A DNA stretch of 64,000 nucleotides from Helicobacter pylori NCTC 11637 = CCUG 17874 = ATCC 43504 = JCM 12093. Its GTDB lineage: Bacteria > Campylobacterota > Campylobacteria > Campylobacterales > Helicobacteraceae. The notes under the pieces are model-generated. The model worked only from the letters and a program-made list of their open reading frames with translations. It made no database searches and was not told where the DNA came from. The DNA lies in assembly GCF_900478295.1 (NCBI RefSeq), contig NZ_LS483488.1:868001-932000 (forward strand), written 5' to 3'. Positions 8,787 to 19,815 of this stretch are shown here, one piece after another (positions within the stretch are counted from its first letter, which is position 1; each line of letters opens with the position of its first letter). The translations under genes were made by a program, and so were the position numbers.

Positions 8787-11522
8787 ATTAAAAAATTAAT
8801 TCTATCCTCTCTTGTTTTCGCATGTATCAATACCAGCGTTGAAGCTTTAGAAAATGACGGCTCTAAACCAAACGATTTGACCTCTCCAAAAGAAGTCTCT
8901 CAAGAATCTCCAAAAAATGAGGCTCCAAAAAATGAAGCTCAAAAAGAAACTTCTCAATCCAATCAAACGCCTAAAGAAATGAAAGTCAAGTCCATTTCTT
9001 ATGTCGGGCTTTCTTACATGTCTGACATGCTCGCTAATGAGATTGTAAAGATTCGTGTGGGCGATATTGTGGATTCTAAAAAAATAGACACCGCTGTTTT
9101 GGCTTTGTTCAATCAAGGGTATTTTAAAGACGTTTATGCCACTTTTGAAAACGGCATTTTAGAGTTTCATTTTGATGAAAAAGCCAGGATTGCCGGGGTA
9201 GAAATCAAGGGTTATGGGACTGAAAAGGAAAAAGACGGCTTAAAATCCCAAATGGGGATCAAAAAGGGCGACACCTTTGATGAGCAAAAATTAGAGCATG
9301 CTAAAACGGCTTTAAAAACGGCTTTAGAGGGGCAGGGCTATTATGGGAGCGTGGTGGAGGTGCGCACAGAAAAGGTCAGTGAGGGCGCGTTATTGATCGT
9401 GTTTGATGTGAATAGGGGGGATAGCATTTATATCAAACAATCCATTTATGAGGGAAGTGCGAAATTAAAACGCCGCATGATTGAGTCTTTGAGCGCGAAC
9501 AAACAGCGCGATTTCATGGGCTGGATGTGGGGCTTGAATGATGGGAAATTGCGTTTAGATCAATTAGAATACGATTCTATGCGTATCCAAGATGTGTATA
9601 TGCGTAGGGGTTATTTGGACGCTCACATTTCTTCGCCTTTTTTGAAAACGGATTTTTCTACCCATGACGCTAAGCTTCATTATAAAGTCAAAGAGGGGAT
9701 CCAATACAGGATTTCAGACATTTTAATAGAGATTGACAACCCGGTAGTCCCCTTAAAAACCTTAGAAAAAGCCCTTAAAGTTAAAAGGAAAGATGTCTTT
9801 AATATTGAGCATTTAAGAGCGGATGCGCAAATTTTAAAAACCGAAATCGCCGATAAGGGTTATGCGTTTGCGGTGGTGAAGCCAGACTTGGATAAAGATG
9901 AAAAAAACGGGCTTGTGAAAGTCATTTATCGTATTGAAGTGGGCGATATGGTGTATATCAATGATGTCATCATTTCAGGGAACCAACGCACGAGCGATAG
10001 GATCATTAGGAGGGAATTGTTACTAGGGCCTAAGGATAAATACAACTTGACTAAACTGAGAAATTCTGAAAATTCTTTAAGGCGTTTAGGGTTCTTCTCT
10101 AAAGTCAAAATTGAAGAAAAAAGGGTTAATAGCTCGCTTATGGATTTATTAGTGAGCGTAGAAGAGGGGCGCACCGGGCAGTTGCAATTTGGGTTAGGCT
10201 ATGGCTCTTATGGAGGGCTCATGCTTAATGGGAGCGTGAGCGAAAGAAACCTTTTTGGCACAGGCCAAAGCATGAGCTTGTATGCTAACATTGCTACAGG
10301 AGGGGGCAGATCTTATCCGGGCATGCCAAGAGGAGCGGGGCGTATGTTTGCCGGGAATTTGAGCTTGACTAATCCAAGGATTTTTGACAGCTGGTATAGC
10401 TCTACGATCAATCTTTATGCGGATTACAGGATAAGCTACCAATACATCCAACAAGGCGGGGGCTTTGGGGTGAATGTCGGGCGCATGCTGGGTAACAGAA
10501 CCCATGTGAGCTTAGGGTATAACTTGAATGTTACCAAGCTCCTTGGTTTCAGCAGTCCTTTATACAACCGCTACTATTCCTCTGTTAATGAAGTGGTTTC
10601 TCCAAGGCAATGTTCTACTCCCGCATCAGTGATTATCAATCGCTTATCAGGCGGTAAAACCCCCTTACAACCTGAAAGCTGTTCTAGTCCTGGAGCGATC
10701 ACCACTTCACCAGAAATAAGAGGTATTTGGGATAGGGATTACCATACGCCTATCACCAGCTCTTTCACCCTTGATGTAAGCTATGACAACACCGATGATT
10801 ATTATTTCCCTAGAAATGGGGTTATCTTTAGCTCCTATGCGACAATGTCTGGCTTGCCAAGCTCTGGCACGCTCAATTCTTGGAACGGGTTAGGTGGGAA
10901 TGTCCGTAACACTAAAGTCTATGGTAAATTCGCCGCTTATCACCATTTGCAAAAATATTTATTGATAGATTTGATCGCTCGCTTTAAAACGCAAGGGGGC
11001 TATATCTTTAGGTATAACACCGATGATTACTTGCCCTTAAACTCCACCTTCTACATGGGGGGCGTAACCACGGTGAGAGGCTTTAGGAACGGATCGGTTA
11101 CGCCTAAAGATGAGTTTGGCTTGTGGCTTGGAGGCGATGGGATTTTCACCGCTTCTACTGAATTGAGCTATGGGGTGTTAAAAGCGGCTAAAATGCGCTT
11201 AGCGTGGTTTTTTGACTTTGGTTTCTTAACCTTTAAAACCCCAACTAGGGGGAGTTTCTTCTATAACGCTCCTGTTACGACAGCGAATTTTAAAGATTAT
11301 GGCGTGATAGGGGCTGGGTTTGAAAGAGCGACTTGGAGGGCTTCCACAGGCTTGCAGATTGAATGGATTTCGCCCATGGGGCCTTTGGTGCTGATTTTCC
11401 CTATAGCGTTTTTCAACCAATGGGGCGATGGCAATGGCAAGAAATGCAAAGGGCTATGCTTCAACCCCAACATGGACGATTACACGCAACACTTTGAATT
11501 TTCTATGGGAACAAGGTTTTAA
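8787..11522 (+). CDS. bamA: Outer membrane protein assembly factor BamA (Omp85)
   Basis: BamA is the central pore of the BAM complex that folds beta-barrel proteins into the outer membrane. The 911-residue product has an N-terminal signal peptide, a Pro/Ser/Lys/Glu-rich linker (about residues 23-62), a run of POTRA domains (about 65-500) and a C-terminal 16-strand barrel with VRGF (about residues 763-766) and a terminal phenylalanine (SMGTRF). No ATG, GTG or TTG fits the signal peptide. ATT at 8787 is in frame, lies 6 bp after AAGGAA, and begins [20 protein letters not shown]. The first canonical start, TTG 8877, would delete the signal peptide. Confidence 0.93.
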   Translation: MKKLILSSLVFACINTSVEALENDGSKPNDLTSPKEVSQESPKNEAPKNEAQKETSQSNQTPKEMKVKSISYVGLSYMSDMLANEIVKIRVGDIVDSKKIDTAVLALFNQGYFKDVYATFENGILEFHFDEKARIAGVEIKGYGTEKEKDGLKSQMGIKKGDTFDEQKLEHAKTALKTALEGQGYYGSVVEVRTEKVSEGALLIVFDVNRGDSIYIKQSIYEGSAKLKRRMIESLSANKQRDFMGWMWGLNDGKLRLDQLEYDSMRIQDVYMRRGYLDAHISSPFLKTDFSTHDAKLHYKVKEGIQYRISDILIEIDNPVVPLKTLEKALKVKRKDVFNIEHLRADAQILKTEIADKGYAFAVVKPDLDKDEKNGLVKVIYRIEVGDMVYINDVIISGNQRTSDRIIRRELLLGPKDKYNLTKLRNSENSLRRLGFFSKVKIEEKRVNSSLMDLLVSVEEGRTGQLQFGLGYGSYGGLMLNGSVSERNLFGTGQSMSLYANIATGGGRSYPGMPRGAGRMFAGNLSLTNPRIFDSWYSSTINLYADYRISYQYIQQGGGFGVNVGRMLGNRTHVSLGYNLNVTKLLGFSSPLYNRYYSSVNEVVSPRQCSTPASVIINRLSGGKTPLQPESCSSPGAITTSPEIRGIWDRDYHTPITSSFTLDVSYDNTDDYYFPRNGVIFSSYATMSGLPSSGTLNSWNGLGGNVRNTKVYGKFAAYHHLQKYLLIDLIARFKTQGGYIFRYNTDDYLPLNSTFYMGGVTTVRGFRNGSVTPKDEFGLWLGGDGIFTASTELSYGVLKAAKMRLAWFFDFGFLTFKTPTRGSFFYNAPVTTANFKDYGVIGAGFERATWRASTGLQIEWISPMGPLVLIFPIAFFNQWGDGNGKKCKGLCFNPNMDDYTQHFEFSMGTRF

Positions 11523-11523
11523 A

Positions 11524-12585
11524 ATGCGCATTAACAGAGAAAAAATTTTAGATCTAATGAAAAACGCACCCTTGAAAGAATTAGGGCAAAAGGCTTTGAG
11601 AGTGAAGCAACGCTTGCACCCTGAAAACTTGACGACTTTTATTGTGGATAGGAATATCAATTACACCAATATTTGTTTTGTGGATTGCAAGTTTTGCGCG
11701 TTCAAACGCACCTTAAAAGAAAAAGACGCCTATGTGTTGAGCTATGAAGAAATTGATCAAAAGATTGAAGAATTGCTCGCTATTGGCGGCACGCAGATCC
11801 TTTTTCAAGGGGGGGTGCACCCGCAGCTCAAAATAGACTATTATGAAAATTTAGTCAGCCATATCGCTCAAAAATTCCCCACCATCACCATTCATGGTTT
11901 TAGCGCGGTTGAAATTGATTACATTTCTAAAATCTCTAAATTGTCTTTAAAAGAAGTTTTAGAAAGGTTGAAAAACGCCGGTTTAAGCTCCATTCCAGGA
12001 GCGGGAGCAGAGGTATTAAGCGATAGGGTGCGCGATGTGATCGCTCCTAAAAAATTGAGCAGTGATCGCTGGATTGAAGTGCATAGAATGGCGCATCTTT
12101 GCGGGATTAAAAGCACGGCTACCATGATGTTTGGGAGCGTGGATAATGAAGAAGATGTGGTGGAGCATTTACAGAGAGTGCGCGATTTGCAAGATGAAAC
12201 CGGCGGCTTTAGGGCTTTTATTTTATGGAGCTTTCAGCCCAACAACACCCCCTTAAAAGAAGAAATCCCAAGCATTAAAAAAGCGAGTTCCAATCGGTAT
12301 TTACGCTATTTGGCATGCAGTAGGATTTTTTTAGATAACATTCAAAACATACAAAGCTCATGGGTTACTCAAGGCTCTATGATAGGGCAGTTAGCCTTAT
12401 TGTTTGGAGCGAATGATTTAGGGAGTGTGATGATGGAGGAAAATGTAGTGAAAGCGGCCGGAACGAGTTTTTGCATGAATGAAGCGGGAATGATAGAGCT
12501 TATTGAAGACATTGGGAGCGTGGCGGCTAAGCGAAACACCGCCTATGAAATCTTAAAGCGTTATCCGGCTAAAGCAAAGGTATAA
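11524..12585 (+). CDS. mqnC: Cyclic dehypoxanthinyl futalosine synthase (radical SAM)
   Basis: MqnC cyclises dehypoxanthine futalosine by a radical mechanism in menaquinone synthesis. The 353-residue protein carries the Cys-x3-Cys-x2-Cys cluster motif at CFVDCKFCAF (about residues 55-64), then LFQGGVHPQL (about 96-105) and SIPGAGAEVL. The ATG at 11524 is 1 bp after the bamA stop; an earlier in-frame start lies inside bamA and was discarded. It is a paralogue of mqnE, and the two flank bamA in one transcriptional direction. Confidence 0.88.
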   Translation: MRINREKILDLMKNAPLKELGQKALRVKQRLHPENLTTFIVDRNINYTNICFVDCKFCAFKRTLKEKDAYVLSYEEIDQKIEELLAIGGTQILFQGGVHPQLKIDYYENLVSHIAQKFPTITIHGFSAVEIDYISKISKLSLKEVLERLKNAGLSSIPGAGAEVLSDRVRDVIAPKKLSSDRWIEVHRMAHLCGIKSTATMMFGSVDNEEDVVEHLQRVRDLQDETGGFRAFILWSFQPNNTPLKEEIPSIKKASSNRYLRYLACSRIFLDNIQNIQSSWVTQGSMIGQLALLFGANDLGSVMMEENVVKAAGTSFCMNEAGMIELIEDIGSVAAKRNTAYEILKRYPAKAKV

Positions 12586-12590
12586 ACAGC

Positions 12591-13889
12591 ATGAAAAAAA
12601 TTTTAATCATTTTATTATTAGGAGTTTTTATGGGGTTACAAGCGAGCGCTTTGACACACCAAGAAATCAATCAAGCTAAAGTCCCTGTGATTTATGAAGA
12701 AAACCATTTGTTGCCTATGGGATTTATCCATTTAGCCTTTAGGGGGGGTGGGAGCTTAAGCGATAAAAACCAGTTGGGTTTAGCAAAACTATTCGCGCAA
12801 GTTTTAAACGAAGGCACTAAAGAGCTTGGCGCGGTAGGATTTGCGCAAGCGTTAGAGCAAAAAGCGATCAGTTTGAATGTGGATACCAGCACAGAAGATT
12901 TGCAAATCACTTTAGAATTTTTAAAAGAATACGAAGATGAAGCCATAACGCGTTTAAAAGAGCTTTTAAAATCCCCTAACTTCACGCAAAACGCTTTAGA
13001 AAAAGTCAAAACCCAAATGTTGGCCGCGCTTTTACAAAAAGAAAGCGATTTTGATTATTTGGCTAAATTGACTTTAAAACAAGAGCTTTTTGCTAATACC
13101 CCTTTAGCTAACGCAGCCTTAGGCACTAAAGAGAGTCTTCAAAAAATCAAGATAGACGATTTGAAACAGCAATTTGCTAAGGTTTTTGAGCTCAATAAAC
13201 TCGTGGTGGTGCTTGGGGGCGATTTGAAAATCGATCAAACCCTTAAGCGTTTGAATAACGCTCTTAATTTCTTACCGCAAGGTAAAGCGTATGAAGAGCC
13301 TTATTTTGAAGCGAGCGATCAAAAGAGCGAAAAAATCCTCTATAAAGACACTGAACAGGCTTTCGTGTATTTTGGCGCGCCCTTTAAAATCAAGGATTTA
13401 AAACAGGATTTAGCGAAATCTAAAGTCATGATGTTTGTGCTTGGGGGAGGGTTTGGCTCTCGTTTGATGGAAAAAATCAGGGTTCAAGAGGGCTTAGCTT
13501 ATAGCGTGTATATCCGCTCCAATTTTTCTAAAGTGGCGCATTTTGCTAGCGGGTATTTGCAAACCAAGCTCAGCACTCAAGCTAAAAGCGTTGCATTAGT
13601 TAAAAAAATAGTCAAAGAATTTATAGAAAAAGGCATGACGCAACAGGAATTAGACGACGCTAAAAAGTTTTTACTAGGCTCTGAGCCTTTGAGGAATGAA
13701 ACGATCTCTAGCCGCTTAAACACCACTTACAATTATTTTTATTTAGGTTTGCCTTTAAATTTCAACCAAACGCTACTCAATCAAATCCAAAAAATGAGTT
13801 TGAAAGAGATCAATGATTTCATTAAAGCCCACACCGAAATCAATGACTTGACTTTTGCCATTGTGAGCAATAAAAAGAAGGACAAATGA
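12591..13889 (+). CDS. M16-family peptidase-like protein, zinc motif absent
   Basis: A 432-residue exported protein of the M16 (insulinase/mitochondrial processing peptidase) fold, long annotated in H. pylori as a processing protease. A signal peptide ([20 protein letters not shown]) is clear. The domain start [15 protein letters not shown] matches the family, but the zinc motif HxxEH is replaced by KLFAQ in [14 protein letters not shown] (about residues 63-76). The C-terminal M16 half has [18 protein letters not shown]-like sequence and the RNET...LNTTY segment. I infer a non-catalytic subunit, by analogy with the inactive partner of two-subunit M16 enzymes. Its stop overlaps gatB. Confidence 0.85.
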   Translation: MKKILIILLLGVFMGLQASALTHQEINQAKVPVIYEENHLLPMGFIHLAFRGGGSLSDKNQLGLAKLFAQVLNEGTKELGAVGFAQALEQKAISLNVDTSTEDLQITLEFLKEYEDEAITRLKELLKSPNFTQNALEKVKTQMLAALLQKESDFDYLAKLTLKQELFANTPLANAALGTKESLQKIKIDDLKQQFAKVFELNKLVVVLGGDLKIDQTLKRLNNALNFLPQGKAYEEPYFEASDQKSEKILYKDTEQAFVYFGAPFKIKDLKQDLAKSKVMMFVLGGGFGSRLMEKIRVQEGLAYSVYIRSNFSKVAHFASGYLQTKLSTQAKSVALVKKIVKEFIEKGMTQQELDDAKKFLLGSEPLRNETISSRLNTTYNYFYLGLPLNFNQTLLNQIQKMSLKEINDFIKAHTEINDLTFAIVSNKKKDK

Positions 13890-15313
13890 TGCCATTTGAA
13901 GCTGTAATCGGGTTAGAAGTCCATGTCCAACTCAACACCAAAACTAAAATCTTTTGCTCTTGCTCTACAAGCTTTGGAGAATCCCCTAATTCTAACACCT
14001 GCCCTGTGTGTTTGGGCTTACCGGGAGCTTTGCCGGTATTGAATAAAGAAGTGGTTAAAAAAGCCATCCAATTAGGCACAGCCATTGAAGCTAATATCAA
14101 CCAGTATTCCCTTTTTGCGAGAAAAAATTATTTTTACCCTGATTTGCCTAAGGCTTATCAAATTTCGCAGTTTGAAGTCCCCATTGTGAGTGATGGGAAA
14201 TTAGAAATTGACGCTAAAGAGGGCGCAAAAATCGTGCGTATTGAAAGGGCCCACATGGAAGAAGACGCCGGTAAAAATATCCATGCGGGTAGCTGTTCTT
14301 TAGTGGATTTGAACCGCGCTTGCACCCCTTTATTAGAAATTGTCAGTAAGCCGGACATGCGAAATAGTGAAGAAGCCATAGCGTATTTGAAAAAACTCCA
14401 TGCTATCGTGCGTTTTATAGGGATTTCTGATGCAAACATGCAAGAGGGGAATTTCAGGTGCGATGCGAACGTGTCCATTAGACCCAAAGGCGATGAAAAG
14501 CTTTACACGAGGGTGGAGATTAAAAACTTAAATAGCTTTAGATTCATCGCTAAAGCGATTGAATACGAGATAGAGCGCCAAAGTGCGGCGTGGGAAAGCG
14601 GGCGTTATCATGAAGAAGTCATTCAAGAAACGCGCCTTTTTGACACCCATAAAGGGATCACTCTTTCTATGCGTAATAAAGAAGAATCAGCGGATTACCG
14701 CTATTTTAAGGATCCGGATTTGTATCCTGTTTTTATTGATGAAAAACTTTTAAAAGAAGCTCAAAAGATCAATGAATTGCCTAGCGCGAAAAAAATCCGC
14801 TACATGAAAGATTTTAACCTTAAAGAAGACGATGCGAATTTATTGGTGAGCGATCCGTTATTGGCGGAGTATTTTGAAAGCATGCTCCATCTTGGGGTTA
14901 AGGCTAAAACGAGCGTAACATGGCTTTGCGTGGAATTATTAGGGCGCTTGAAAGCCGAAACCACTTTAGAAAATTGCGGAGTTAGCGCTCATACGCTAGG
15001 TGCTTTAGCCAAACGCATTGATGAGGGCAAGATTTCGGGCAAGAGCGCTAAAGATGTGTTAGACAAGCTTTTAGAAGAGAAAGGGGGCGATGTGGATGCG
15101 CTCATTGAACAAATGGGCTTATCTCAAGTCAATGACACAGAAGCGATTGTTAAAGTGATAGAAGAGGTGCTTAAAAACAACGCTGATAAGGTGCTTGAAT
15201 ATAAAAGCGGTAAGGACAAGCTTTTTGGGTTTTTTGTAGGCCAAGCGATGAAAAATTTAAAAGGCGCTAATCCTAGCGTGGTGAATGCTATTTTGAAAGA
15301 GAAATTGGGTTGA
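13886..15313 (+). CDS. gatB: Aspartyl/glutamyl-tRNA amidotransferase subunit B
   Basis: GatB is the kinase/tRNA-binding subunit of GatCAB, which amidates Glu-tRNA(Gln) and Asp-tRNA(Asn). H. pylori depends on it because it lacks GlnRS and AsnRS of the direct kind. The 475-residue length is typical. Motifs are [14 protein letters not shown] (about residues 8-21), the zinc-type Cys pairs in CSCSTSFG...[23 protein letters not shown] and the signature [14 protein letters not shown]. The C-terminal YqeY-like tail is present. The ATG overlaps the preceding stop (ATGA). Confidence 0.96.
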   Translation: MMPFEAVIGLEVHVQLNTKTKIFCSCSTSFGESPNSNTCPVCLGLPGALPVLNKEVVKKAIQLGTAIEANINQYSLFARKNYFYPDLPKAYQISQFEVPIVSDGKLEIDAKEGAKIVRIERAHMEEDAGKNIHAGSCSLVDLNRACTPLLEIVSKPDMRNSEEAIAYLKKLHAIVRFIGISDANMQEGNFRCDANVSIRPKGDEKLYTRVEIKNLNSFRFIAKAIEYEIERQSAAWESGRYHEEVIQETRLFDTHKGITLSMRNKEESADYRYFKDPDLYPVFIDEKLLKEAQKINELPSAKKIRYMKDFNLKEDDANLLVSDPLLAEYFESMLHLGVKAKTSVTWLCVELLGRLKAETTLENCGVSAHTLGALAKRIDEGKISGKSAKDVLDKLLEEKGGDVDALIEQMGLSQVNDTEAIVKVIEEVLKNNADKVLEYKSGKDKLFGFFVGQAMKNLKGANPSVVNAILKEKLG

Positions 15314-16509
15314 TGAGGAAAATTTTTTCTTATGTTTTGAAGGCTTTGTTGTTTATTGGGATTGTTTATGCAGAGCCGGAATCTAAAGTGGAAGCCTTAG
15401 AAGGGAGGAAGCAAGAGTCTTCTTTGGATAAAAAAATCCGCCAAGAATTGAAGAATAAAGAAGAAAAGAAAGAAATAAAAGCCAAAAGAAAGCCCAGAGC
15501 AGAAGTCCATCATGGGGATTCCAAAAATCCCGCTCAAAAAATAACGCCTCCTAAAATCAAAGAGAGTGCTAAAGGCATGCAAAATCAAAGCATGCAAAAT
15601 AATGCACCAAAACCTGAAGAAAAAGAGACAACCCCTCAAATTCTTGAAAAAAATAAAGGATCAAGCCCTAGCTCTCAATTCAATTCCATTTTCGGTAATC
15701 CTAATGACGCTGCTAATAGCACCCTTGAAGATAAGGTCGTAGGGGGCATTTCTTTGCTTGTTAATGGTTCGCCTATCACGCTGTATCAAATCCAAGAAGA
15801 GCAAGAAAAATCTAAAGTGAGCAAAGCTCAAGTCAGGGATCGTTTGATCGCTGAACGCATTAAAAACCAAGAAATTGAGCGCTTAAAAATCCATGTAGAT
15901 GATGACAAATTAGACCAAGAAATGGCGATGATGGCACAACAACAAGGCATGGATTTAGACCATTTCAAACAAATGCTTATGGCTGAGGGGCATTATAAAC
16001 TCTATAGGGATCAGCTTAAGGAGCATTTAGAAATGCAAGAATTGTTGCGTAATATCTTACTCACGAATGTGGATACTAGCTCTGAAACCAAAATGCGCGA
16101 ATATTACAACAAACACAAGGAGCAATTCAGTATCCCCACAGAAATAGAAACCGTGCGCTACACTTCAACGAGTCAAGAAGATTTAGAAAGGGCTATGGCA
16201 GATCCTAATTTGGAAATTCCAGGGGTGAGTAAAGCTAATGAAAAAATAGAGATGAAAACCCTAAACCCTCAAATCGCTCAAGTCTTTATTTCGCATGAGC
16301 AAGGCTCTTTCACGCCCGTTATGAATGGGGGTGGGGGGCAGTTCATCACTTTTTATATCAAAGAAAAAAAGGGTAAAAACGAAGTGAGCTTCAGTCAAGC
16401 CAAGCAATTTATCGCCCAGAAATTAGTGGAAGAATCTAAAGATAAGATTTTAGAAGAGCATTTTGAAAAATTGCGCGTTAAGTCTAGGATTGTGATGATT
16501 AGAGAGTGA
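15313..16509 (+). CDS. Periplasmic SurA-like chaperone
   Basis: A 398-residue exported protein with a signal peptide ([20 protein letters not shown]), a long charged low-complexity linker (about residues 25-130, rich in Lys, Glu, Gln and Asn), then a SurA/trigger-factor-like N domain (GGISLLVNGSPITLYQI onward) and a helical region with a diverged PpiC-like segment that ends FEKLRVKSRIVMI. It probably helps outer membrane protein transit through the periplasm. The start at 15313 overlaps the gatB stop (TGATG); TTG 15310 is an alternative. Catalytic prolyl isomerase residues are not evident. Confidence 0.7.
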   Translation: MRKIFSYVLKALLFIGIVYAEPESKVEALEGRKQESSLDKKIRQELKNKEEKKEIKAKRKPRAEVHHGDSKNPAQKITPPKIKESAKGMQNQSMQNNAPKPEEKETTPQILEKNKGSSPSSQFNSIFGNPNDAANSTLEDKVVGGISLLVNGSPITLYQIQEEQEKSKVSKAQVRDRLIAERIKNQEIERLKIHVDDDKLDQEMAMMAQQQGMDLDHFKQMLMAEGHYKLYRDQLKEHLEMQELLRNILLTNVDTSSETKMREYYNKHKEQFSIPTEIETVRYTSTSQEDLERAMADPNLEIPGVSKANEKIEMKTLNPQIAQVFISHEQGSFTPVMNGGGGQFITFYIKEKKGKNEVSFSQAKQFIAQKLVEESKDKILEEHFEKLRVKSRIVMIRE

Positions 16510-16519
16510 TTTTTAGATT

Positions 16520-17536
16520 GTGCAACACTTCAATTTCCTCTATAAAGATTCTTTATTTTCTATCGCCTTATTCACTTTCATTATCGCTCTTGTGATTTTA
16601 TTAGAACAGGCTAGGGCGTATTTCACCCGAAAGAAAAACAAAAAATTTTTGCAAAAATTCGCCCAAAATCAAAACGCTTATGCGGGCAGTGAGAATTTAG
16701 ACGAGCTTTTAAAGCATGCTAAAATTTCTAGTTTGATGTTTTTAGCCAGAGCGTATTCTAAAGCGGATGTACAAATGAGTATTGAAATCTTAAAAGGGCT
16801 TTTGAATCGCTCCTTAAAAGATGAAGAAAAAATCGCTGTTTTAGATTTATTAGCCAAAAATTATTTTAGTGTGGGGTATTTGCAAAAAACAAAAGACACC
16901 GTGAAAGAAATTTTGCGCTTTTCCCCAAGGAATGTGGGAGCGTTGTTGAAACTTTTGCATGCGTATGAATTAGAAAAAGATTATTCAAAGGCTTTAGAGA
17001 CTTTGGAATGTTTGGAAGAATTAGAAGTGGTTGAAATTGAAACGATTAAAAATTACCTTTATCTCATGCATTTAATAGAAAATAAAGAAGAGGTGGCTAA
17101 AATCCTGCATGTTTCAAAAGCGTCATTAGATTTGAAAAAAATCGCTCTGAATTATTTAAAATCTTATGATGAAAATCTTTTTTGGCAAGAAATTAACACA
17201 ACCGAGCGTTTAGAAAATGTGATCGATCTTTTATGGGATATGAATATCCCTGCTTTTATTTTAGAAAAACATGCCGTTTTGCAAGACATCGCGCGATCCC
17301 AAGGGCTGCTTTTGGACAACAAACCTTGCCAAGTTTTTGAATTAGAGGTTTTACGCGCTCTATTGAATAGCCCTATAAAAGCGAGTCTGACTTTTGAATA
17401 CCGCTGCAAGCATTGCAAACAAATCTTTCCTTTTGAAAGCCATAGGTGCCCTATGTGTTACCAGTTAGCGTTTATGGATGTGGTGCTTAAAATTTCTAAA
17501 GAAAGCTATGGGAGTGGATTGAATGCAAGAAATTGA
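16520..17536 (+). CDS. LapB/YciM-like TPR protein with rubredoxin-type metal site
   Basis: A 338-residue protein: an N-terminal membrane anchor (about residues 12-30, SIALFTFIIALVILL), TPR-like helical repeats (about 70-280) and a C-terminal pair of knuckles, CKHC and CPMC, spaced like the rubredoxin-type domain of LapB. In E. coli LapB controls LpxC turnover and LPS assembly at the inner membrane. The architecture supports homology; the same role in H. pylori is inference. Start is GTG 16520. It overlaps rnhA by 14 bp and lies in the gatB-rnc transcription unit. Confidence 0.72.
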   Translation: MQHFNFLYKDSLFSIALFTFIIALVILLEQARAYFTRKKNKKFLQKFAQNQNAYAGSENLDELLKHAKISSLMFLARAYSKADVQMSIEILKGLLNRSLKDEEKIAVLDLLAKNYFSVGYLQKTKDTVKEILRFSPRNVGALLKLLHAYELEKDYSKALETLECLEELEVVEIETIKNYLYLMHLIENKEEVAKILHVSKASLDLKKIALNYLKSYDENLFWQEINTTERLENVIDLLWDMNIPAFILEKHAVLQDIARSQGLLLDNKPCQVFELEVLRALLNSPIKASLTFEYRCKHCKQIFPFESHRCPMCYQLAFMDVVLKISKESYGSGLNARN

Positions 17537-17954
17537 AATTTTTTGCGATGGCTCTTCTTTAGGCAATCCTGGGCCAGGCGGTTATGCGGCGATTTTACGC
17601 TATAAGGATAAAGAAAAAATCGTCAGTGGGGGCGAAGAATTCACCACGAATAACCGCATGGAATTAAGAGCGCTCAATGAAGCGTTAAAAATTTTGAAAC
17701 GCCCATGCCGTATCACGCTTTATAGCGATTCGCAATACGTGTGCCAAGCGATCAATGTGTGGCTATTTAACTGGCAAAAAAAGAATTTTTCTAAAGTCAA
17801 AAATGTGGATTTGTGGAAAGAATTTTTAGAAGTCTCTAAAGGGCATTTGATCATGGCGGTGTGGATTAAGGGGCATAATGGGCATGCCGAGAATGAACGA
17901 TGCGACAGCCTCGCTAAATTAGAGGCTCAAAAACGCACTAAAACGACCACTTAA
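17523..17954 (+). CDS. rnhA: Ribonuclease HI
   Basis: RNase HI cleaves RNA in RNA-DNA hybrids. The 143-residue protein shows the four active-site carboxylates: Asp in FCDGSSLGNPGPGGY (residue 8), Glu in NRMELRALNEAL (about 46), Asp in LYSDSQYV (about 68) and Asp near the C-terminus in ENERCDSLA, with the histidine loop KGHNGHAENE. The gene begins inside the end of the preceding TPR gene, which suggests coupled translation. Confidence 0.95.
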   Translation: MQEIEIFCDGSSLGNPGPGGYAAILRYKDKEKIVSGGEEFTTNNRMELRALNEALKILKRPCRITLYSDSQYVCQAINVWLFNWQKKNFSKVKNVDLWKEFLEVSKGHLIMAVWIKGHNGHAENERCDSLAKLEAQKRTKTTT

Positions 17955-17962
17955 AGGGAAAA

Positions 17963-18685
17963 ATGATGAAAAACAAACGCTCTCAAAATAGCCCTTACAT
18001 AACGCCTAATAGCTCTTACACAGCGCTAGAAAAAGCTTTGGGGTATTCTTTTAAAGACAAGCGTTTATTGGAACAAGCCTTAACGCATAAATCATGCAAG
18101 CTCGCTTTAAACAATGAGCGCTTGGAATTTTTGGGCGATGCGGTGTTGGGTTTGGTGATAGGGGAGTTGCTATACCATAAATTCTATCAATACGATGAGG
18201 GAAAACTCTCTAAATTAAGGGCTTCTATTGTGAGTGCGCATGGTTTTACTAAATTAGCGAAAGCGATCGCTTTGCAAGATTATTTGCGCGTTTCTTCTTC
18301 TGAAGAAATTTCTAAGGGGAGAGAAAAACCCTCTATTCTGTCAAGCGCTTTTGAGGCTTTAATGGCCGGGGTGTATTTAGAAGCGGGGTTAGCTAAGGTG
18401 CGCAAAATCATGCAAAATTTACTCAATCGCGCTTACAAGCGTTTGGATTTGGAACATTTGTTTATGGACTATAAAACCGCCTTACAGGAATTAACCCAAG
18501 CGCAATTTTGCGTGATCCCCACTTACCAATTGCTCAAAGAAAAAGGGCCAGACCATCATAAAGAATTTGAAATGGCTCTATACATTCAAGATAAAATGTA
18601 TGCGACCGCTAAAGGCAAAAGCAAAAAAGAAGCCGAACAGCAATGCGCTTATCAAGCGCTTCAAAAACTGAAGGAAGCCAAATGA
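17963..18685 (+). CDS. rnc: Ribonuclease III
   Basis: RNase III cleaves double-stranded RNA for rRNA and mRNA maturation. The 240-residue protein has the signature [18 protein letters not shown] (about residues 47-64) in the N-terminal nuclease domain and a double-stranded RNA-binding domain at the C-terminus (about 165-237, [13 protein letters not shown] ... [18 protein letters not shown]). It starts at tandem ATGs (17963 and 17966). Its stop overlaps the aroC start as ATGA. Confidence 0.95.
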   Translation: MMKNKRSQNSPYITPNSSYTALEKALGYSFKDKRLLEQALTHKSCKLALNNERLEFLGDAVLGLVIGELLYHKFYQYDEGKLSKLRASIVSAHGFTKLAKAIALQDYLRVSSSEEISKGREKPSILSSAFEALMAGVYLEAGLAKVRKIMQNLLNRAYKRLDLEHLFMDYKTALQELTQAQFCVIPTYQLLKEKGPDHHKEFEMALYIQDKMYATAKGKSKKEAEQQCAYQALQKLKEAK

Positions 18686-19779
18686 ACACTTTGGGGCGTT
18701 TTTTAAGGCTCACGACTTTTGGGGAATCGCATGGGGATGTGATAGGGGGGGTATTAGACGGCATGCCTAGCGGGATTAAAATAGACTATGCGCTATTAGA
18801 AAATGAAATGAAGCGCCGCCAAGGGGGGAGGAATGTTTTCACTACGCCACGGAAAGAAGACGATAAAGTGGAAATAACAAGCGGGGTTTTTGAAGATTTT
18901 AGCACAGGGACGCCCATAGGGTTTTTAATACACAACCAAAGGGCTAGGATCAAGGATTATGATAACATTAAAAACCTTTTCAGGCCTAGCCATGCGGATT
19001 TCACTTATTTTCATAAATACGGCATCAGAGATTTTAGGGGTGGGGGGAGGAGTTCAGCTAGAGAGAGCGCTATAAGAGTGGCTGCTGGGGCGTTTGCTAA
19101 AATGCTTTTAAGAGAAATCGGTATTGTTTGTGAAAGCGGGATTATAGAAATTGGGGGCATTAAAGCCAAAAATTACGATTTTAATCACGCCTTAAAAAGC
19201 GAGATTTTTGCCCTAGACAAAGAGCAAGAAGAAGCGCAAAAAACAGCCATTCAAAACGCTATCAAAAACCACGATAGCATAGGGGGTGTGGTTTTGATTA
19301 GAGCAAGGAGTGCAAAAACTAATCAAAAGCTCCCCATTGGTTTAGGTCAAGGGCTATACGCTAAATTAGACGCTAAAATCGCTGAAGCGATGATGGGGCT
19401 TAACGGGGTGAAAGCGGTTGAAATAGGCGAGGGGGTAGAAAGCTCTTTATTAAAAGGCTCAGAGTATAATGACTTAATGGATCAAAAGGGGTTTTTGAGC
19501 AATCGTAGCGGAGGGGTTTTAGGGGGCATGAGCAATGGGGAAGAAATCATTGTTAGAGTGCATTTCAAACCCACGCCAAGCATTTTCCAACCTCAACAAA
19601 CCATAGACATTAAGGGCAATGAATGCGAATGTTTGTTAAAAGGCAGGCATGATCCTTGCATTGCGATTAGGGGGAGTGTGGTGTGCGAGAGTTTGCTTTC
19701 ATTGGTGTTAGCTGATATGGTATTACTCAATCTGACTTCAAAAATAGAGTATTTAAAAACGATTTATAATGAGAATTAA
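18682..19779 (+). CDS. aroC: Chorismate synthase
   Basis: AroC makes chorismate from EPSP using reduced FMN, the last common step of aromatic biosynthesis. The 365-residue protein has [14 protein letters not shown] at the N-terminus, [15 protein letters not shown] (about 97-111) and [20 protein letters not shown] (about 115-134), all family signatures. The ATG at 18682 with GGAAG upstream in rnc was chosen; an earlier in-frame GTG-type start lies within rnc and lacks family similarity. Confidence 0.96.
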   Translation: MNTLGRFLRLTTFGESHGDVIGGVLDGMPSGIKIDYALLENEMKRRQGGRNVFTTPRKEDDKVEITSGVFEDFSTGTPIGFLIHNQRARIKDYDNIKNLFRPSHADFTYFHKYGIRDFRGGGRSSARESAIRVAAGAFAKMLLREIGIVCESGIIEIGGIKAKNYDFNHALKSEIFALDKEQEEAQKTAIQNAIKNHDSIGGVVLIRARSAKTNQKLPIGLGQGLYAKLDAKIAEAMMGLNGVKAVEIGEGVESSLLKGSEYNDLMDQKGFLSNRSGGVLGGMSNGEEIIVRVHFKPTPSIFQPQQTIDIKGNECECLLKGRHDPCIAIRGSVVCESLLSLVLADMVLLNLTSKIEYLKTIYNEN

Positions 19780-19790
19780 ACGAAATTGGA

Positions 19791-19796
19791 TACAAT
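19791..19796 (+). promoter_or_regulatory. Candidate -10 box upstream of the 171-residue gene
   Basis: TACAAT at 19791-19796 in the 36-bp gap after aroC, 20 bp before the ATG at 19816, with AAAAAGGA as ribosome binding site. If used, the transcript leader would be very short. Confidence 0.35.
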
Positions 19797-19815
19797 CAGC
19801 TTAAAAAGGATATAA

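Noticed and set aside
8877-8879. TTG at 8877 as the start of BamA
   Set aside because: It would remove the signal peptide encoded just upstream in the same frame after a good ribosome binding site.
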